Shown piece by piece: positions 38,796 to 48,357 of a stretch of 64,000 bases of DNA. The stretch is taken from NCBI RefSeq assembly GCF_008711465.1, contig NZ_VXKQ01000008.1:124001-188000 (forward strand), written 5' to 3'. Under the pieces are notes generated by a model. The model saw only the letters and a program-made list of their open reading frames with translations. It did no database searches and was not told where the DNA came from. The translations under genes and the position numbers were made by a program. Position 1 is the stretch's first letter, and each line of letters starts with the position of its first letter. The stretch comes from Francisella sp. SYW-9 (GTDB lineage Bacteria; Pseudomonadota; Gammaproteobacteria; Francisellales; Francisellaceae).

Positions 38796-39311
38796 ATGTT
38801 TAAAAATTTACTAATCGTTTTTTCAAGTCTAATTGGACTATCATCTATCGCAATGGCCGCTGATTATAATAACTATCAAAATTCTGCTGGAGCAACCCTG
38901 CTTCCTATAATAATATTTCTAATCTTTTTTGCTATTTATATATTTATTTCTATTAGATATATTATGTCGCAACAAAGCTTGTCTAATGCTTATAGTGAAG
39001 CTAACCAAACAGATAAGATTAGTGGTGCTTGGTTTTGGACTCAATTAATACCATTATGGAATATGGTAGCTATTATTGTTTGTGTTACTAAAATATCTGA
39101 ACAGGCAAAAACTTTCTCTAAGAATACTGGTGCAAAAGCAATTTACAACCCAACTTTATTTTATTGCTACTTTGGTATTAGCTTCTTATCTATTATTCCT
39201 TTAATTGGCTTAGTTGCAATTTTAGCCTCTTTTATTCTTTGGATTATATTTTGGGTAAACTTATCTTCTTCAAAAAAACAGGTTCTTGATCATATATCTC
39301 AAAAGTGTTGA
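38796..39311 (+). CDS. small polytopic membrane protein, uncharacterised
   Basis: 171 residues: a cleavable-looking signal segment (to about AMAAD, residue 23), then three membrane segments near 33-57, 88-106 and 129-160. The block GAWFWTQLIPLWNMVAII recalls DUF4328-type proteins but the match is weak. AAGGAG precedes the ATG. No functional guess can be supported. Confidence 0.6.
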   Translation: MFKNLLIVFSSLIGLSSIAMAADYNNYQNSAGATLLPIIIFLIFFAIYIFISIRYIMSQQSLSNAYSEANQTDKISGAWFWTQLIPLWNMVAIIVCVTKISEQAKTFSKNTGAKAIYNPTLFYCYFGISFLSIIPLIGLVAILASFILWIIFWVNLSSSKKQVLDHISQKC

Positions 39312-39325
39312 TTTAATGACTGAGA

Positions 39326-39393
39326 GTCGTTCCCTGCGAAGGCGAGAATCTTTTAAACAGTCAGGAGATCCCCGTGTCAAGCACGAGGATGAC
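39326..39393. repeat. REP-like palindromic element
   Basis: Two tandem palindromes with GTCGT and ATGAC ends that are near inverted repeats. The first has TTCCCTGCGAAGGCGAGAA; the second is a 9-bp stem ATCCCCGTG/CACGAGGAT with a 5-base loop and one mismatch. It is a decayed copy of the dispersed 'GTCATTCCCGCGAA...' type found in many gammaproteobacteria. A T7 run at 39399-39405 makes the second hairpin a likely terminator of the plus-strand gene; it lies between convergent genes. Confidence 0.6.
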
Positions 39394-39496
39394 AATAGTT
39401 TTTTTATAGAATTCTTTCTATTATTGATAATGTTAAATTATAGTTTTCAATAGATTCTACAAGTAAGTCGTAAGTTATATATTTTACTGAATTAAG

Positions 39497-40783
39497 CTAA
39501 ACATCAAAAGCCTTTGAATAAACCTCACAAAGCTCATTCATGGATTTATCTATTGATACTTTGTGCTGCTCTTTATCTAATAACTGCTGTAGCGCTTCTG
39601 TTGGAGCAACTTCTATATCTAATACAGGCTCAATTACAGATTCAAACTTAGCAGGATGTGCTGTAGCTACAATTATATAATCTTTGTTACTATCACTTTG
39701 CTTTCTAGCTACAAAACCTGTAGCTGTATGCGGACAAACAACTTCGTTATATTGTTTATAAACTTGCTTTATTTCATCCTTTATCTCAGAATCTGATACA
39801 CACGTAGCTTTTACATTATTTTTGAAATTCTCATAATTGCCTAGTAGATATAATAATCTCTCAAAGTTGCTAGGATTACCTACATCCATAGCATTTGCTA
39901 AAGTCTCAACACTTGCTCTTGGATTAAATTCACCTGTATTTAAATAGTCTATGACAGTATCATTTGCATTTAAGCTCATTGATATTTCATCGATTGGAAA
40001 GCCCATTTGTTTAGCCCAAAAAGCAGCTGTTATATTACCAATATTTCCTGATGGCACGATATAGTTAGCTTTTTTACCAGTTTTTAAGTAATACTGCCAA
40101 GATGTATATGCATAATAAGTTGATTGAGGTAATAATCTACCTATATTTATACTGTTTGATGTATTTAATTTTGTCTTATCTGTCCACCAAGATGTCTTAA
40201 ATGCTTCTTTCACCAATGTTTGACAATCATCAAAAACACCTTCAACTTCTACAGCCTGGATATTATCTCCCCAACAAGTTATCTGTTTTTCTTGTCTTTT
40301 AGAAATTTTACCTTGAGGAAACATTACTACCACTCTGATATTACTCTTACCATGAAATGCCGCTGCCACAGCAGATCCAGTATCACCAGAAGTCGCAACT
40401 AAAATAGTAAAAGGCTTATCACTATCTATAGAACTTAAGCAATTTGCTAAAAATCTTGCGCCAAAGTCTTTAAATGATAATGTTGGACCATGAAAAAGTT
40501 CTAAAACAGAAGTATTATCATCTAATCTTTTTAATGGCACAGCAAAAGTAAATGCATTTTCACAAATATTATCTAATGAACTTTCTAACTCATCACCTTT
40601 AAAAAATTCTCTTAATGTATTTGCAGCAAACTCAGCATAGCCTATATCTTTATCAAAATTCTGCCAACCAACAGTTGGGAATCTTTCTGGCACAAACAAC
40701 CCACCATCTGGAGCTAACCCTGATTGCATAGCCTCACTTAATGAGACTTTAATATCTTTATCTCTTGTACTAATAAAATTCAT
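39497..40783 (-). CDS. thrC: threonine synthase
   Basis: PLP enzyme that makes threonine from O-phosphohomoserine. The PLP lysine is in GPTLSFKDFGARFLANCL (near residue 107), with TSGDTGSAVAAAFHGK and the PSGNIGNITAAFWAKQ phosphate-binding loop downstream. 428 residues matches the E. coli-type class. Last gene of thrABC, 16 bases after thrB. Confidence 0.96.
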   Translation of the reverse strand: MNFISTRDKDIKVSLSEAMQSGLAPDGGLFVPERFPTVGWQNFDKDIGYAEFAANTLREFFKGDELESSLDNICENAFTFAVPLKRLDDNTSVLELFHGPTLSFKDFGARFLANCLSSIDSDKPFTILVATSGDTGSAVAAAFHGKSNIRVVVMFPQGKISKRQEKQITCWGDNIQAVEVEGVFDDCQTLVKEAFKTSWWTDKTKLNTSNSINIGRLLPQSTYYAYTSWQYYLKTGKKANYIVPSGNIGNITAAFWAKQMGFPIDEISMSLNANDTVIDYLNTGEFNPRASVETLANAMDVGNPSNFERLLYLLGNYENFKNNVKATCVSDSEIKDEIKQVYKQYNEVVCPHTATGFVARKQSDSNKDYIIVATAHPAKFESVIEPVLDIEVAPTEALQQLLDKEQHKVSIDKSMNELCEVYSKAFDV

Positions 40784-40799
40784 TGTTATATAACCTTTA

Positions 40800-41750
40800 C
40801 TACCCTTTCTCTAATACATACGCGCCTTTGCTACTCATAGTGCTAATCCAACTGTCAGATTTTAAGTTAAATTCATTAAATTTATTTTGCATAGCTTGAG
40901 CAACATTTGCAATATTATCTTTTGTTGCTAGTGCAAACATTGTAGGTCCAGACCCTGATATCCCACATCCAAGTGCGCCAGCATTATATGCCGCATTCTT
41001 AACATCATAAAAACCAGTAATTAGCTCTGCTCTTCTTGGTTCAACAAGTATATCTTTTAAATTATCACTTAATAAATCTAAATCTTTTGTGTATAAAGCA
41101 CTTATTACTGAAGCCAAACACGCACCATGTTTAACAATTGTTGGTAGATCATATGGTTCTTTTAGAAGCTCTCTCGCTTGTTTTGTCTCAATCGATAATT
41201 CAGGACAAATTATGGCAACTTTACAATCAGCAATTGGTAATTGCACTTTTTTGCATGGTTTTGAGCTTTGTAATAAAACTAAGCCTCCATACATACAAGG
41301 TACTGCATTATCACCATGATAAGCGCCAGATATAAGGCTTTCACCATAGATCGCATAATCAACCAACTCATCATATGATAGTGGTTGCTCAAAAAAAGCA
41401 TTCATAGCTACTAATGCTGCTACTGAAGATGCTGCTGATCCTCCCATTCCTGAACCAAGGGTTATACCCTTATGAATATAAACATCAAAACCTATCTTTA
41501 TATTTTTATCAGTTAGGAATTTCTTAATAACAGCTGTAGCAACATTTTTATCGCTATCATATGGAAGCTTATCTGCACCTGTTGTACCAGTTATTTGCTT
41601 TATAACTAAATTATTATCATTTCTTTTAATAAGCTCTATAGTATCACCTACACCTTCTAAAGCAAAACCTAACAGATCATAGCCAACCGCAAAATTAGCA
41701 CTAGTTGCTGGAGCAAAAGCTTTAGCAAAATTTACATTCGCTAATTTCAT
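40800..41750 (-). CDS. thrB: homoserine kinase
   Basis: GHMP-family kinase that phosphorylates homoserine. The GHMP ATP loop GSGMGGSAASSVAALVAMN is near residue 100, motif 1 FAPATSANFAVGYDLLGFAL is at the N-terminus, and motif 3 GISGSGPTMFALA near residue 270. 316 residues. It starts 2 bases after the thrA stop, so translation is probably coupled. Confidence 0.95.
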   Translation of the reverse strand: MKLANVNFAKAFAPATSANFAVGYDLLGFALEGVGDTIELIKRNDNNLVIKQITGTTGADKLPYDSDKNVATAVIKKFLTDKNIKIGFDVYIHKGITLGSGMGGSAASSVAALVAMNAFFEQPLSYDELVDYAIYGESLISGAYHGDNAVPCMYGGLVLLQSSKPCKKVQLPIADCKVAIICPELSIETKQARELLKEPYDLPTIVKHGACLASVISALYTKDLDLLSDNLKDILVEPRRAELITGFYDVKNAAYNAGALGCGISGSGPTMFALATKDNIANVAQAMQNKFNEFNLKSDSWISTMSSKGAYVLEKG

Positions 41751-41752
41751 AA

Positions 41753-44173
41753 TTATTTTTCTCTTATTACAGTTATAACATCACCATAAACACCTGCAGC
41801 AGTCACTTCAATACCAGCTCCAGCACCTTGAATAACCATTGGCTGTGTATATCTTTGGGTATTTATCATTACTATATTATCAGTACCTTTAACATTAGCA
41901 AAGGGGCTAGTTTCATTATATGCTTGGATACCAACATTCGCAGCTCCATTATTAATAGAGCCTACATAGTGTACTCCTGCTAGATCTTGCTTCTTATCTT
42001 TTATTTGATTCATTATCTGATCATTAAATGCAGGTAATTTTTCAAAAAACTCTTCGACACTACACTCTCTTAGCTCTTCTGGGACTAAATTCTCTACCGT
42101 TAGATCACCTATACTAAGGTTTAGACCTATTTCTCTAGCTAAAATTATAGTCTTTCTCGCTACATCCATACCAGATAAATCTTGACGAGGATCAGGTTCC
42201 GTATAGCCAGCATCATATGCCATTTTTACAGCATCTGAAAAGATCACACCATTATTTAACTGTGTAAATAAATAGCTTAATGTTCCAGAGAAGATACCAC
42301 TAATTGATTTAACTTGGTCTCCACTTCTCACCATACTTTGTAAAGTCGCTATAAGAGGTAGTCCTGCACAAACATTTGTTTCATAGCAGAACATAGAGTC
42401 ACTTTCATTAGCAACTTTTCTTAGTTCTCGATAGTAATCATAGTTACCAGAGTTCGCATATTTATTTGGTGTGACAATGCTTATACCTTTTTGTAGGAAA
42501 TTAATATAACTTTTTGATACTTCTTCACTTGCAGTAGCGTCAATAACAATCTTTTTAACTGCTGAAGCACGAGACATAAATTCTGCTAATTTCTCTAGAT
42601 TTACTGGCTCAATATTCTCTTCAAGTAAAGTATCTACATTTTCAAACAATAGATTCTCATATACAGTTCTCATCTGTTTTGAATTAGTTGCTCCAATAAG
42701 TATGAGATTAATACCCTTTTCATACCATTTTTGATATGTCTGCTTCATTTGTTTAATAAATTCTTTACCAATATTTCCTGCTCCAATCACAGCGATAGCA
42801 ATATCATCACTTACAGTATTATAGTGGCGATGCATTGCTTGCACACCTCGAGCTTCATCTTCTGTTTTAACAGCAAAAGTAACACTTCGCTCAGATGATC
42901 CTTGGGCAATAGCATGTATGTTTATATTTGCTAATCTAAGAGAGTTTACTAATTTTGCAAGTGATCCAGTTTTTGCTCTCATACCCTCACCAACAGCAGT
43001 AATTAGTGAATGATGTTTGTGAGCAACTATCTCTTCTATAAGGTTATTTTTTATTTCATTAGCGAACTCTCTTTTTAGAGTATCTATTGCATTATCAGCA
43101 TTTATACTATCTATAGCAAAGCATATAGAATACTCTGAGCTTGCTTGTGATATCATCATTACTGATATTTCTGCCTTTTCTAACGCTCCGAATACTTTAA
43201 ATGATATTCCTGAGACACCAATCATCCCAGCACCTTGCACTCGAACTATAGCAACATCTGAAACACTTGTTAAACCTTTAATAAGACCTTGATTTTCATC
43301 TTTCTCAGCACAAATCTTAGTACCCGGCTCTTCAGGAGCATAACTACTTTTTATATAGATTGGTGTTCTCTCTATTGCCATTGGTGTAATAGTTAGAGGA
43401 TGTACAACAGATGCTCCAAAATATGCTAGCTCTAAAGCCTCTTTATAAGTTAGCTGAGTTAAAGGTTTTGCTTCTGGTACAACTTGAGGGTTCGCACTAT
43501 ATACACCTGCCACATCTGTCCAAATATATAATTTTTCAGCTTGTAGTAGTTTTGCGAAAATCGCTGCTGAATAATCACTACAGTTCAAACCTAAAATAGT
43601 TCTTTTACCAAATTTATTCTGTGCAATAAATCCTGTTATAACGTAAACATCCGCAGGGTTTTCTTTTTTTATACTCTCAAGCTCTTCTAAGCTTTTCTGC
43701 CAATTTACAGTCACTGGATAGCTACGATCATTTACGATCAAACAATCAGAAGCATCTATGAAATGCGCATTTTCTCCTTTTGATTTCAAATATACTGTTA
43801 GAATGTTTGCTGACCATATTTCGCCAAACCCTAGAATAAAAAATCTTAAATCATCCGCACAGAAGTTTGTAATAGTAATAGTATTTAAAATATTTCTTAT
43901 ATTTCGTAAATCTCTAATAATTAAGGCTTTAATAGTTGTATCTTCTGGAGTTAACTCACTAATAATTTGGGTATGATGTTCCAAAATAGTATTAAGTGTT
44001 TCATCATAGTCACCGCCTATGACCGCTTGATCTATAGCTTTTTGTAAATTGCTAGTAGTCTTTGCTGATGCCGAAACAACAACCGTTTCGTCATGACACT
44101 CTATAATATTAGACACATTTTTTATTTTTTCTGCTGTAGCGAGACTACTTCCTCCAAATTTATGTACTATCAT
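41753..44173 (-). CDS. thrA: bifunctional aspartokinase / homoserine dehydrogenase I
   Basis: Catalyses the first and third steps of threonine synthesis. The aspartokinase part begins with VHKFGGSSLATAEKI; two ACT-type regulatory domains lie about residues 310-455; the dehydrogenase part begins with AVIGAGNIGKEFIKQM near 475 and carries the substrate block GIFSGTLSYLF. The ATG at 44173 (806 residues, against 820 in E. coli) is used, with AAGG 8 bases ahead. The open frame runs 61 codons further but that stretch covers the promoter and shows no homology. Threonine feedback on the ACT domains is expected. Confidence 0.95.
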   Translation of the reverse strand: MIVHKFGGSSLATAEKIKNVSNIIECHDETVVVSASAKTTSNLQKAIDQAVIGGDYDETLNTILEHHTQIISELTPEDTTIKALIIRDLRNIRNILNTITITNFCADDLRFFILGFGEIWSANILTVYLKSKGENAHFIDASDCLIVNDRSYPVTVNWQKSLEELESIKKENPADVYVITGFIAQNKFGKRTILGLNCSDYSAAIFAKLLQAEKLYIWTDVAGVYSANPQVVPEAKPLTQLTYKEALELAYFGASVVHPLTITPMAIERTPIYIKSSYAPEEPGTKICAEKDENQGLIKGLTSVSDVAIVRVQGAGMIGVSGISFKVFGALEKAEISVMMISQASSEYSICFAIDSINADNAIDTLKREFANEIKNNLIEEIVAHKHHSLITAVGEGMRAKTGSLAKLVNSLRLANINIHAIAQGSSERSVTFAVKTEDEARGVQAMHRHYNTVSDDIAIAVIGAGNIGKEFIKQMKQTYQKWYEKGINLILIGATNSKQMRTVYENLLFENVDTLLEENIEPVNLEKLAEFMSRASAVKKIVIDATASEEVSKSYINFLQKGISIVTPNKYANSGNYDYYRELRKVANESDSMFCYETNVCAGLPLIATLQSMVRSGDQVKSISGIFSGTLSYLFTQLNNGVIFSDAVKMAYDAGYTEPDPRQDLSGMDVARKTIILAREIGLNLSIGDLTVENLVPEELRECSVEEFFEKLPAFNDQIMNQIKDKKQDLAGVHYVGSINNGAANVGIQAYNETSPFANVKGTDNIVMINTQRYTQPMVIQGAGAGIEVTAAGVYGDVITVIREK

Positions 44174-44218
44174 TGTATACCTTAAGATTTTAACAAATAT
44201 TAAATTAGTTAGTTTTGT

Positions 44219-44224
44219 ATTATA
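44219..44224 (-). promoter_or_regulatory. candidate -10 box for thrABC
   Basis: Perfect TATAAT on the minus strand, 46-51 bases upstream of the thrA start, in the 94-base divergent region shared with asd. The matching -35 position is weak. No threonine/isoleucine-rich leader peptide or attenuator fits in the remaining space. Confidence 0.35.
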
Positions 44225-44267
44225 CTTTATCATTAGTTTATATACACTAGTAGTTACGGAGGATTTT

Positions 44268-45371
44268 ATGCTTAAAGTTGGTTTTATTGGTTGGCGAGGA
44301 ATGGTTGGCTCTGTTTTGATGTCTAGAATGGTTGAATCAAAAGATTTTGATGACATTTCACCTACTTTCTTTTCAACATCTCAAGCCGGGCAAAATCCAT
44401 CTGGTTTTATGCAAGAGTATGGAGTATTGCAAGATGCTTTTGATGTTGAGCAGCTAAGCAAAATGGATATACTACTAAGCTGCCAAGGTGGAGAATATAC
44501 AAAAGATATCCATCCAAAACTTAGAGCTAATGGCTGGCAAGGTTTTTGGATAGATGCTGCATCCACTTTGCGTTTAGATGAGAATAGCACTCTAGTTTTA
44601 GACCCTTTAAACCAAAATCAGATCTCTGAGGCTATAAATAGTGGCAAAAAAGATTTTATTGGTAGTAATTGTACAGTTAGTTTAATGTCACTTGCAATAG
44701 CTGGCTTACTAAAAGAAGATTTAGTTGAGTGGGTTAACTCCAGTACTTACCAAGCTATTTCAGGTTCAGGCGCTGCAGCAATGCAAGAGTTACTAGAGCA
44801 AGCTTCTTTACTAAACAAAGCTGATAATATTAACCAAGATATTTTAACAAGAGAGAAAACTCTTCGTGAACTATCAAAAAATGCTGATTTGATACCGCAG
44901 CAAAAGACTGGTCAAACACTTGCCTATAATCTTCTACCTTGGATTGATGTTGCTATGGATAATGGCCAAACTAAAGAAGAATATAAAGCAGCAACTGAGC
45001 TTAACAAAATTCTTGATACTAAAAAAACTATTCCAGTTGATGGTGTATGTGTTAGGGTTCCTAGTCTAAGATCTCACTCTCAAGCACTAACTATAAAACT
45101 TAGAGAAAAGCTAACTATCGAAGAAATTAAACATAAGATCTCTAAAGGTAATCAATGGGTCAAAGTAGTTGAAAACAACAAAGAAGATACATTAAAAGAT
45201 CTAACTCCTCAGGCAACTTCTGGAACTTTAGATATTGCTATTGGGCGAATTAAGCCGTCGCTTCTAGCTAATGATATATTTCATTGTTTCACAGTTGGTG
45301 ATCAACTTCTTTGGGGTGCTGCTGAACCTTTAAGAAGAGTATTAAATATTATTAAAAATAAAGTTAAATAA
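44268..45371 (+). CDS. asd: aspartate-semialdehyde dehydrogenase
   Basis: Reduces aspartyl phosphate to aspartate semialdehyde, the branch point for threonine, methionine, lysine and meso-DAP. N-terminal VGFIGWRGMVGSVLMSRM binds NADP; the catalytic Cys-135 is in GSNCTVSLM; the later His is in VRVPSLRSHSQAL. 367 residues, E. coli type. GGAGG stands just before the ATG. Divergent from thrABC, so the two transcripts can be controlled together. Confidence 0.96.
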   Translation: MLKVGFIGWRGMVGSVLMSRMVESKDFDDISPTFFSTSQAGQNPSGFMQEYGVLQDAFDVEQLSKMDILLSCQGGEYTKDIHPKLRANGWQGFWIDAASTLRLDENSTLVLDPLNQNQISEAINSGKKDFIGSNCTVSLMSLAIAGLLKEDLVEWVNSSTYQAISGSGAAAMQELLEQASLLNKADNINQDILTREKTLRELSKNADLIPQQKTGQTLAYNLLPWIDVAMDNGQTKEEYKAATELNKILDTKKTIPVDGVCVRVPSLRSHSQALTIKLREKLTIEEIKHKISKGNQWVKVVENNKEDTLKDLTPQATSGTLDIAIGRIKPSLLANDIFHCFTVGDQLLWGAAEPLRRVLNIIKNKVK

Positions 45372-45380
45372 AGCTATAAG

Positions 45381-45403
45381 GTCATTCCCATAAAGGAGGG
45401 AAT
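45381..45403. repeat. partial REP-like palindrome
   Basis: GTCATTCCC followed by a 6-bp stem ATTCCC/GGGAAT (45384-45403). It matches the first half of the element at 39326-39393. It lies just after asd, between convergent genes, where it may act as a terminator or RNA-stabilising hairpin. Confidence 0.45.
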
Positions 45404-45467
45404 CTTTCAACTGATAATGTTTATTGCAATTTCATTTATAAACTGTTCATTTAATTAAATATTGCTT

Positions 45468-46301
45468 TTACTCCCAAACATAACCTTTTGGAAGATCACA
45501 AGATGCAATTTTTGAATGTAATCTAAATGATTTAACATTTTTAGTTATAGGACAAGTACAATTTGCAAACTCCTTAGATCCCTTCTCATATTTACATGGC
45601 TGAGCCATACAACCAGCCACATCTATATTAGAACATACTGGACCACCTTTTGGCCCTGCTGCATCATAGGCTTTATTCATATTAAAGCTATACGTCGATA
45701 TTAAATCATATCCAGGTATAAATGAAACTCTATCATCTTTTCTATTTTGAGCAGCAACATATGAACATACAGGTGCTATTTTACCTACACAGTTACCTTT
45801 TCCTCCTGGCTTACAGGTAGATAAGTTTTTACATTTAGAGCCATCTTTGCCACATACAGCAACAGTTTCATAATAAACACCTAAATTCATAATACCATCA
45901 ATATTCACATAGCTTGGTCCAGTAAAAACCTTACATCTACAATTAGCTGTTTTACCATCTTTATTTACTTTACAAGGCAAACTTGGATTCTCATTCGGGT
46001 TTACTCCTGTAGGAGATGGCGGACCAGAGAAGTGACAATTTGCAAAGGTTGACTGAGGACAATATAACTGTTTAGTTTCACTTGTCACGCCGGCACCAGC
46101 CCAGGCAGAACCAGCGCTAGTAGGCCAACATGTTGTTTCACAGAATGGAGTATTACTACAGTTATCTCCACAAAAAGGCTTAACACTAGAACAAACCTGA
46201 CCTGGTTTAAAAACAGGGCAGTTAAAACTTTTTGTAGTAGTTGATGAATATGAATAAATCAGAGCGAATAACAACGCCATAAGTATGGATAATCTCTTCA
46301 T
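45468..46301 (-). CDS. cysteine-rich exported protein, uncharacterised
   Basis: 277 residues with an N-terminal signal sequence (first 22 or so residues) and 22 cysteines in the mature part, spread along it as Cys-X(2-8)-Cys and CRC/CTC clusters (for example ANCRCKVF, NCTCPIT, AGCMAQPCK). Proline, glycine and asparagine are common; there is no membrane segment after the signal. Such a pattern implies disulfide bonding in the periplasm or outside. There is no lipobox. No family is recognised. It sits between asd (convergent) and murF and is probably its own transcript or follows murF. Confidence 0.65.
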   Translation of the reverse strand: MKRLSILMALLFALIYSYSSTTTKSFNCPVFKPGQVCSSVKPFCGDNCSNTPFCETTCWPTSAGSAWAGAGVTSETKQLYCPQSTFANCHFSGPPSPTGVNPNENPSLPCKVNKDGKTANCRCKVFTGPSYVNIDGIMNLGVYYETVAVCGKDGSKCKNLSTCKPGGKGNCVGKIAPVCSYVAAQNRKDDRVSFIPGYDLISTYSFNMNKAYDAAGPKGGPVCSNIDVAGCMAQPCKYEKGSKEFANCTCPITKNVKSFRLHSKIASCDLPKGYVWE

Positions 46302-46342
46302 CTAAATAACCTTACAAATTTATAGATTAATTTGATTATATA

Positions 46343-47716
46343 CTATTTATTTTTTTTAGAGAAAGAAATTTTTATATACTCAACTATCTCTTCCATTTTA
46401 TAGCTTCTAGCCCCTTTGACTATTATTTTAGTCTCAGATAACTGAGATTTTTTTATAAAATCTAACAAGTCATTATTTAAGCTTTGCTTTGATTCATAAT
46501 AACTTACTCTATGATCATCAACTTGCTTAAGCACACAATTCATCAGCTGGCTATCACCAAATAAAAATACTCTATCTAAGTTTGCTTGCTTTAACCATTG
46601 TCCCATTTCTCTATGATAATTTTCAGCCTCATCACCTAGCTCTCTCATAGAACTTGCAACAAGTATTTTCTTACCGTTAAAATCAGCCAAATCATCAATA
46701 GCTGCTTTCATTGCAGCAACACTAGCATTATAAGTATCATCAACTAAAGTTAATTTTTCTGCTATTTTTTCACTAGTAAATCGCCCCTTGTAGCTCTTGA
46801 TTTTTTGAGTATTTGATAAAAATTCAGCTGGCTTTATACCTACAGCAACCACACTTGCTATAGCTAATATACTGTTAAGTAAATTATGCTTACCAATATT
46901 AGGTAACTTATAGTTATATTCTTTATCAAAGATTCTAGCTCTGACATCATAAAACTGTGATGATACTTGGTGATCTAGAAGTAAAATATCGGCAGATTTA
47001 TTACTCATTGAGCAAGTTATCTTACGACAATTCAACTTATCTACATAAGTAGGAATTCTGTCATCATCAAGATTTACTATACAATAACCATCATTAGGTA
47101 GTGCTTTCAAAAGCTCACCCTTTTCTATCATAACACCATCTAAAGTTTTTAGATTTTCTAAATGACTTGCACCAACATTTGTAATCATAGCAATATCTGG
47201 CTGAATAATATTAGCCGCTGCTTTTATTTCTCCGCCAACATTTGTACCTGCTTCTACTACTGCAAAATCAACATCCTGAGGTATTTCTAATATTGTCATT
47301 GGCACACCAAGATAGTTATTAAAATTACCTTGAGTAAAATGCACCTTTTTATTTGATAAAAGAGTTACAATCATCTCTTTTACTGTTGTTTTTCCACAGC
47401 TTCCTGTTAGGGAAATTATCGGCATTTTTAATGATTTACGATATTCTTTTGCTAAAGCTCTTAAACCTTTGATAGTGTTAGCACAAACTACTTGTGGAAT
47501 ATCCAAATCCTGCTTCTTTGAAACCAAGAGTGCTTTTGCTCCGTTAGCAATAGCACTTGGTATAAACTCATGCCCATCACGATTAGCTACAATTGCTATA
47601 AATAAAGCATCTTGTTTTATTTCATTTGAGTTAATAGCTACTGTTCGAATTGTAATATCTTTACCGATATATTCTAAGCCTGCTTGTATCGCTAGCTGTT
47701 TTAGTGATTTGATCAT
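46343..47716 (-). CDS. murF: UDP-MurNAc-tripeptide--D-Ala-D-Ala ligase
   Basis: Completes the peptidoglycan precursor pentapeptide. Mur-ligase ATP site ISLTGSCGKTTVKEMIVTLL is near residue 105; TNVGASHLENLKTLDG and VDDTYNASVAAMKAA are MurF signatures. 457 residues. A GGAG site precedes the ATG. It is not next to murD or mraY here. Confidence 0.94.
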   Translation of the reverse strand: MIKSLKQLAIQAGLEYIGKDITIRTVAINSNEIKQDALFIAIVANRDGHEFIPSAIANGAKALLVSKKQDLDIPQVVCANTIKGLRALAKEYRKSLKMPIISLTGSCGKTTVKEMIVTLLSNKKVHFTQGNFNNYLGVPMTILEIPQDVDFAVVEAGTNVGGEIKAAANIIQPDIAMITNVGASHLENLKTLDGVMIEKGELLKALPNDGYCIVNLDDDRIPTYVDKLNCRKITCSMSNKSADILLLDHQVSSQFYDVRARIFDKEYNYKLPNIGKHNLLNSILAIASVVAVGIKPAEFLSNTQKIKSYKGRFTSEKIAEKLTLVDDTYNASVAAMKAAIDDLADFNGKKILVASSMRELGDEAENYHREMGQWLKQANLDRVFLFGDSQLMNCVLKQVDDHRVSYYESKQSLNNDLLDFIKKSQLSETKIIVKGARSYKMEEIVEYIKISFSKKNK

Positions 47717-47743
47717 CTTTTCTCCATAATCTAAAATTTCCCT

Positions 47744-48116
47744 TTAGGTTGACGGTGTAGTACTTTCAAGTTTATTTCTTAAGTATATCAATATATTTTC
47801 AACATTATCTTTTACATCACTATCATTAATTCTGATAACCTTTAGTCCCAGACTTTCTAAATATGTTTGTCTTACTAAATCATACTCATATTTATTATCA
47901 TGGCTAGAGCTAGCTATTTCTATTACAATATTTTTATTTGGACAATAGAAGTCTACGATATAGTTTCCTATAATCTTTTGCCTATCAAAATCTAAACCTA
48001 AAAACTTTTTTGCTTTTAAGTTGATTCCAAAGCAGAACTTCTGATAAATTCCCGGTCTTGCGTAGTTCTCTTGCTCGTTGTTTTAATTTATTATTATATG
48101 GTAGTTTAAATCTCAT
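47744..48116 (-). pseudogene. frameshifted DUF559 (Vsr-like) endonuclease-fold pseudogene
   Basis: Translating from the ATG at 48116 gives a DUF559 start (KQRARELRKTGNLSEVLLWN). An extra A in the AAAA run near 48016-48019 then shifts the frame to a stop. Removing one base restores about 123 residues to a TAA at 47744-47746, with QKIIGNYIVDFYCPNKNIV and YLESLGLKVIRI typical of the family. The usual catalytic Asp-Gly after VIEI reads Ala-Ser, so the product would be inactive even when repaired. GGGAG lies upstream of the ATG. It is very probably a decaying remnant, possibly acquired. Confidence 0.75.
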
Positions 48117-48357
48117 ATTTAATAAAACTCCCTTTTAAAAGTGCTACCACGACCTGCTTCGCAGCCCGCCCCTTCGACACTCGAAGGGGAATAGCCGCAT
48201 TCAACTTTACACCTAATTATCACTCATATTTCAATCCCATGTTAAAACCTGAAGAGAGTGCAATCTTTAAATTATTACACTTTGCCATACCACGACTTGA
48301 CCGCAGCGTCGATTTCTAAAAACTACTGTAATAATTATATAGCTGAAAAAAGAAAAT
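48117..48357. repeat. decayed intergenic stretch with GC-rich palindrome and short repeats
   Basis: No gene. It has a perfect palindrome at 48169-48189 (9-bp arms CCCCTTCGA/TCGAAGGGG around CAC), markedly GC-richer than its surroundings, and two copies of TACCACGAC (48145-48153 and 48288-48296), each followed by a similar GCAGC-containing tail. These look like remnants of dispersed repeats. Confidence 0.5.

Noticed and set aside
44174-44356. 61-codon N-terminal extension of the thrA frame
   Set aside because: The aspartokinase family begins at VHKFGGSS just after the ATG at 44173, which has its own ribosome-binding site. The extension covers the asd/thr promoter region and has no homology.
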